From Anthropogastromicrobium sp963604075 (lineage in GTDB: Bacteria > Bacillota > Clostridia > Lachnospirales > Lachnospiraceae), in contig CAVCPW010000234.1 in the NCBI GenBank assembly GCA_963604075.1, positions 1 to 8,071 on the forward strand: DNA of 8,071 nt, given 5' to 3'. This document shows, piece by piece, positions 6,247-8,071 of this stretch. A program made the position numbers and the translations under genes. The notes below the pieces were generated by a model. That model was not told the DNA's origin, did not search any database, and worked only from the letters and a program-made list of their open reading frames with translations. Numbering within the stretch: the stretch's first letter is position 1; every line of letters begins with the position of its first letter.

Positions 6247-7230
6247 TTATTCTTGTACATACTTGTCGTACGTTTCATACAGATCATCAGATGTAAATGC
6301 AGCTGTCTTGTAAAAATGAAAATTCTCCCAAATTTCCTCGGAAATGGCAACTGTATGCTCCTTTGCATAGTCTATGAAACTTTGTGACCATGCCGCATAG
6401 CGAAGCTTTCCCAATACCTTGCTCTCGTTTGTCGCGCTAAGTTCCTGATCAAAATCATCTACGCATCGAATCAGATAATAATTTTCTTCTGTCTGGATGA
6501 TATCACTGACATCTCCATCGCTCATGTAAATCGCCGTCTCCTCAAGAAGTGGATTAAGCGTTCCACGGCTGACTTGATACTCAATCTGTGAGAAGCGGCT
6601 GACTTCTTTTGCCACATTTTCAAAATCCTCACCGGATGAAATACGTTCTTTCGCACTCTCGATAGTTTCTAATGACGGTGTTGCAATCAGCTGAAGAATC
6701 ATGACTCGCTTATCATTGTCGCTAATCTCGGTATTGATATCAGCGCTGAGAGCGTCAATTGTTTTCTGCGCGACTCGATACTTTTCGTATAACGACACCA
6801 CCTTTGACTCGTCTCCTTGCACATACTCTTTTTCTGCTTCAGACAAGCTGCCATAATAATCCGCTGCCGCTGCCTGACATGAAGCTTTGTCATTATCATC
6901 AAGCGTCACACCAAGACTCGATGCCATGTCATTTAACAGTACCAGCGTACACAATTCTTCCTTTACCCTGCCATCGCGCAAATAATCGGAGAAATCACAC
7001 TCTCCGGCATCTTCATTCCAGAAGTCCGTATCTCCCATATTTTCATAGTACAAGTTATAGCGAGTCTGAAAATCCAGAAAGACCAGACTGCACTCTTGTA
7101 AGCTCAGTCTGGTTTTCGTTCCGCTAAGAAGAATATGATCGGTCAGTGACGTCGAAAACACCACACTCTTACAACCACCAAGGCAAAAACTAGCAAGGCA
7201 TACTGCCAGGCCAATTCTATATTTTTTCAA
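6247..7230 (-). CDS. Lipoprotein with SurA/PrsA-like degenerate parvulin domain
   Basis: A 327-residue protein with a lipoprotein signal peptide: MKK, a hydrophobic stretch and the lipobox LGGC, so Cys20 is the lipid-modified residue and the protein is anchored outside the membrane. Helical, chaperone-like sequence at about 40-165 resembles the SurA/PrsA N-terminal region. Residues about 172-265 follow the parvulin pattern (SGEDFENVAKEVSRFS, then GDVSDIIQTEENYYLIRCVD). The histidine expected near the domain start (normally HIL) is absent, the segment reading VMILQLI, and the glycine-rich loop is poor, so prolyl isomerase activity is doubtful. A role in folding exported proteins is an inference. 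The start is TTG 7230, supported by AGAGGA at 7238-7243 with 7-nt spacing; a nearby upstream ATG runs into a stop. It is codirectional with the thiamine pyrophosphokinase gene, 206 nt upstream, and flanked on both sides by copies of one repeat. Confidence 0.83.
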   Translation of the reverse strand: MKKYRIGLAVCLASFCLGGCKSVVFSTSLTDHILLSGTKTRLSLQECSLVFLDFQTRYNLYYENMGDTDFWNEDAGECDFSDYLRDGRVKEELCTLVLLNDMASSLGVTLDDNDKASCQAAAADYYGSLSEAEKEYVQGDESKVVSLYEKYRVAQKTIDALSADINTEISDNDKRVMILQLIATPSLETIESAKERISSGEDFENVAKEVSRFSQIEYQVSRGTLNPLLEETAIYMSDGDVSDIIQTEENYYLIRCVDDFDQELSATNESKVLGKLRYAAWSQSFIDYAKEHTVAISEEIWENFHFYKTAAFTSDDLYETYDKYVQE

Positions 7231-7237
7231 TGTTGAT

Positions 7238-7243
7238 TCCTCT
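7238..7243 (-). promoter_or_regulatory. Ribosome binding site supporting the TTG start of the lipoprotein gene
   Basis: AGAGGA on the minus strand, 7 nt before TTG 7230. It explains a non-ATG start where no in-frame ATG precedes the signal peptide. Confidence 0.75.
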
Positions 7244-7292
7244 TTTCCATTGTCATGTTTCCAATATTTCTCGTTCCTGTAACCTCGTAATT

Positions 7293-7456
7293 GTCAAGCA
7301 GATATTCGCAATCCGCTTCGCTACTTGCTCATAACCAAATAACTGCTCCTCAGTTTATCAGGAGGCGCTTGCACGCTTCCTGATACAAGCAAGTCCCCAC
7401 CACTGCTTATTGCTTTTCGCAATTGAAGCAGGGGACTTACTCGATTTGGTTAAATT
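7293..7456. repeat. Long copy (164 bp) of a dispersed structured repeat
   Basis: This shares both ends with the 48-bp copy at 6108-6155, in the same orientation. It holds three hairpins. The first is an 8-bp stem with one mismatch (7297-7304 with 7311-7318). The second is a 12-bp stem with one G-T pair (7356-7367 with 7374-7385). The third is a long interrupted stem-loop (7391-7438) with outer arms AAGTCCC/GGGACTT and inner arms CTGCTT/AAGCAG and ATTGC/GCAAT. It encodes no protein of its own. Its right end overlaps the last codons and stop of the thiamine pyrophosphokinase gene. The layout resembles a small non-autonomous or RNA-structured interspersed element; it is not one I can name. Confidence 0.8.
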
Positions 7457-8069
7457 TTTCCGGCTCTCGGTCACGGGAACGAATACAATACAGCATTCCG
7501 CTCGTAAAAGAAACGACTGCCTTATCATCACAAATTTCATTGCTGATGCAGCGTGTACTTCCTTTTCTTAGTGTAAAGTCTGTGACGTTATATGCAAAAC
7601 CACTCAATGTAATTCCCTGCGTCTGATCCGTGTAAGACAGAAAAGATACGTACTTCCAATGTTCCATTTTCTCTAACACTGTAGGACGATCAATCAGACG
7701 AACCCGATTCTGCCTGTCCACAATCTCACATTCAATGCCTGCCTGAAGTGGCATTCGAAGAAGCTCCAGATTGCCTAGCATATGGTCAATACGGCCGCCT
7801 GTTGCACCTGCAATCCAAATGATGTCCGGCTTTTGCTCTATTGCAAACGTAACAGCAAGCTCCGCATCAGTCTCATCTTTCTTGGGCGGAAAGTCAAGCA
7901 AACGCGTTTTTCCATTTCCCTTGAACCACGCAAGAACATCCTCTGATACCGTATCAAAATCGCCTAATCCGCAATCACAAGGTATTCCCGCCTCCAGAAT
8001 TGTATCAAGTGCTCCATCTGCCGCAACAACAAGCTGCGGTTCAAATTTTCCATAGCACTCCTTTAAAAA
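7437..8069 (-). CDS. thiN: Thiamine pyrophosphokinase (5' partial)
   Basis: Transfers pyrophosphate from ATP to thiamine, making thiamine diphosphate, the last step of thiamine salvage in the cytoplasm. The frame stays open to the right edge of the window (210 residues seen; family length is about 210-220 plus). Only the extreme N terminus appears missing. Signature motifs are all present: VVAADGAL (residues 14-21), GDFDTVSED (36-44), KDETDAE (64-70) and GATGGRIDH (88-96). The C-terminal thiamine-binding beta domain follows, including GITLSGFAYNV and a short CISNE match to the usual SNE motif. A TTG at 7901 is internal, since the first two motifs lie upstream of it. The final residues KFNQIE and the stop are encoded by the end of the structured repeat, so the natural C terminus may have been changed. 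In many Firmicutes this gene follows rsgA and rpe; that neighbourhood would lie outside the window. Confidence 0.95.
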   Translation of the reverse strand, partial: FLKECYGKFEPQLVVAADGALDTILEAGIPCDCGLGDFDTVSEDVLAWFKGNGKTRLLDFPPKKDETDAELAVTFAIEQKPDIIWIAGATGGRIDHMLGNLELLRMPLQAGIECEIVDRQNRVRLIDRPTVLEKMEHWKYVSFLSYTDQTQGITLSGFAYNVTDFTLRKGSTRCISNEICDDKAVVSFTSGMLYCIRSRDREPEKFNQIE

Positions 8070-8071
8070 CC

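Noticed and set aside
7269..7297. TTGACA at the outer end of the long repeat as a promoter for the lipoprotein gene
   Set aside because: The -35 is perfect on the minus strand, but at 17 nt spacing the -10 reads ACGAGA, and the short copy ends in TTGACT with no -10 either.
7358..7540. A 60-residue minus-strand reading frame across the long repeat
   Set aside because: It overlaps the thiN coding end in another frame and consists of repeat hairpin arms; it has no ribosome binding site or family resemblance.
7437..7901. Thiamine pyrophosphokinase starting at TTG 7901
   Set aside because: AADG and GDFDT motifs are encoded upstream in the same frame, so the gene runs off the window edge.
1..8071. 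CRISPR array, tRNA, rRNA, transposase or phage genes
   Set aside because: None seen: no regularly spaced repeats, no tRNA-like cloverleaf noticed, and every substantial reading frame is assigned to an ordinary family.

Overview
The window looks like chromosomal DNA of a gut-type Firmicute, most likely a Lachnospiraceae/Clostridia member. The basis is moderate GC, AT-rich intergenic gaps, AGGAG ribosome binding sites, several TTG starts, a lipoprotein and secreted-enzyme repertoire typical of that group, a thiN-type thiamine pyrophosphokinase, and a plant-glycan (rhamnose) glycosidase. This placement is inferred from gene style, not from a marker gene.

Layout. (1) Positions 3-1505, plus strand: the C-terminal half of a GH78 alpha-L-rhamnosidase, cut by the window edge. 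A hairpin at 1565-1589 separates it from (2) a complete 12-TM MATE-family efflux protein (1618-2949, plus). (3) Converging on it with 2 nt between the stops is a minus-strand pair: a secreted metallophosphoesterase of the purple acid phosphatase type (4137-5765) followed with no gap by a YibE/F-family polytopic membrane protein (start at 4118 or 4136, end 2952). The pair is driven by a near-consensus sigma-A promoter at 5925-5953 and has a leader of about 150 nt. A 12-bp hairpin lies just inside the yibE/F reading frame. (4) A 481-nt gap (5766-6246) holds that promoter and leader, an orphan plus-strand intrinsic terminator with a possible small RNA in front of it, a short copy of a structured repeat, and the terminator of the next minus-strand gene. 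(5) Positions 6247-7230, minus: a lipoprotein with a SurA/PrsA-like layout and a degenerate parvulin domain. (6) Positions 7231-7436: a gap mostly filled by the long copy of the same repeat. (7) Positions 7437-8069, minus: thiamine pyrophosphokinase, missing only its extreme N terminus at the window edge.

How the parts relate. The rhamnosidase is presumably part of a glycan-use locus to the left. The phosphatase and YibE/F protein look like one transcription unit, with translation of the second gene possibly coupled to the first. The thiamine pyrophosphokinase and the lipoprotein are codirectional, separated by a structured repeat that also supplies the last codons and stop of the kinase.

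The most unusual structure is the dispersed repeat. A 164-bp copy with three hairpins (7293-7456) and a 48-bp copy with the same two ends but no middle (6108-6155) flank the lipoprotein gene in the same orientation. I found no phage, CRISPR, transposase, tRNA or rRNA, and no clear sign of a new multi-gene system. The repeat and the hairpin-controlled phosphatase-YibE/F junction are the parts worth pursuing.
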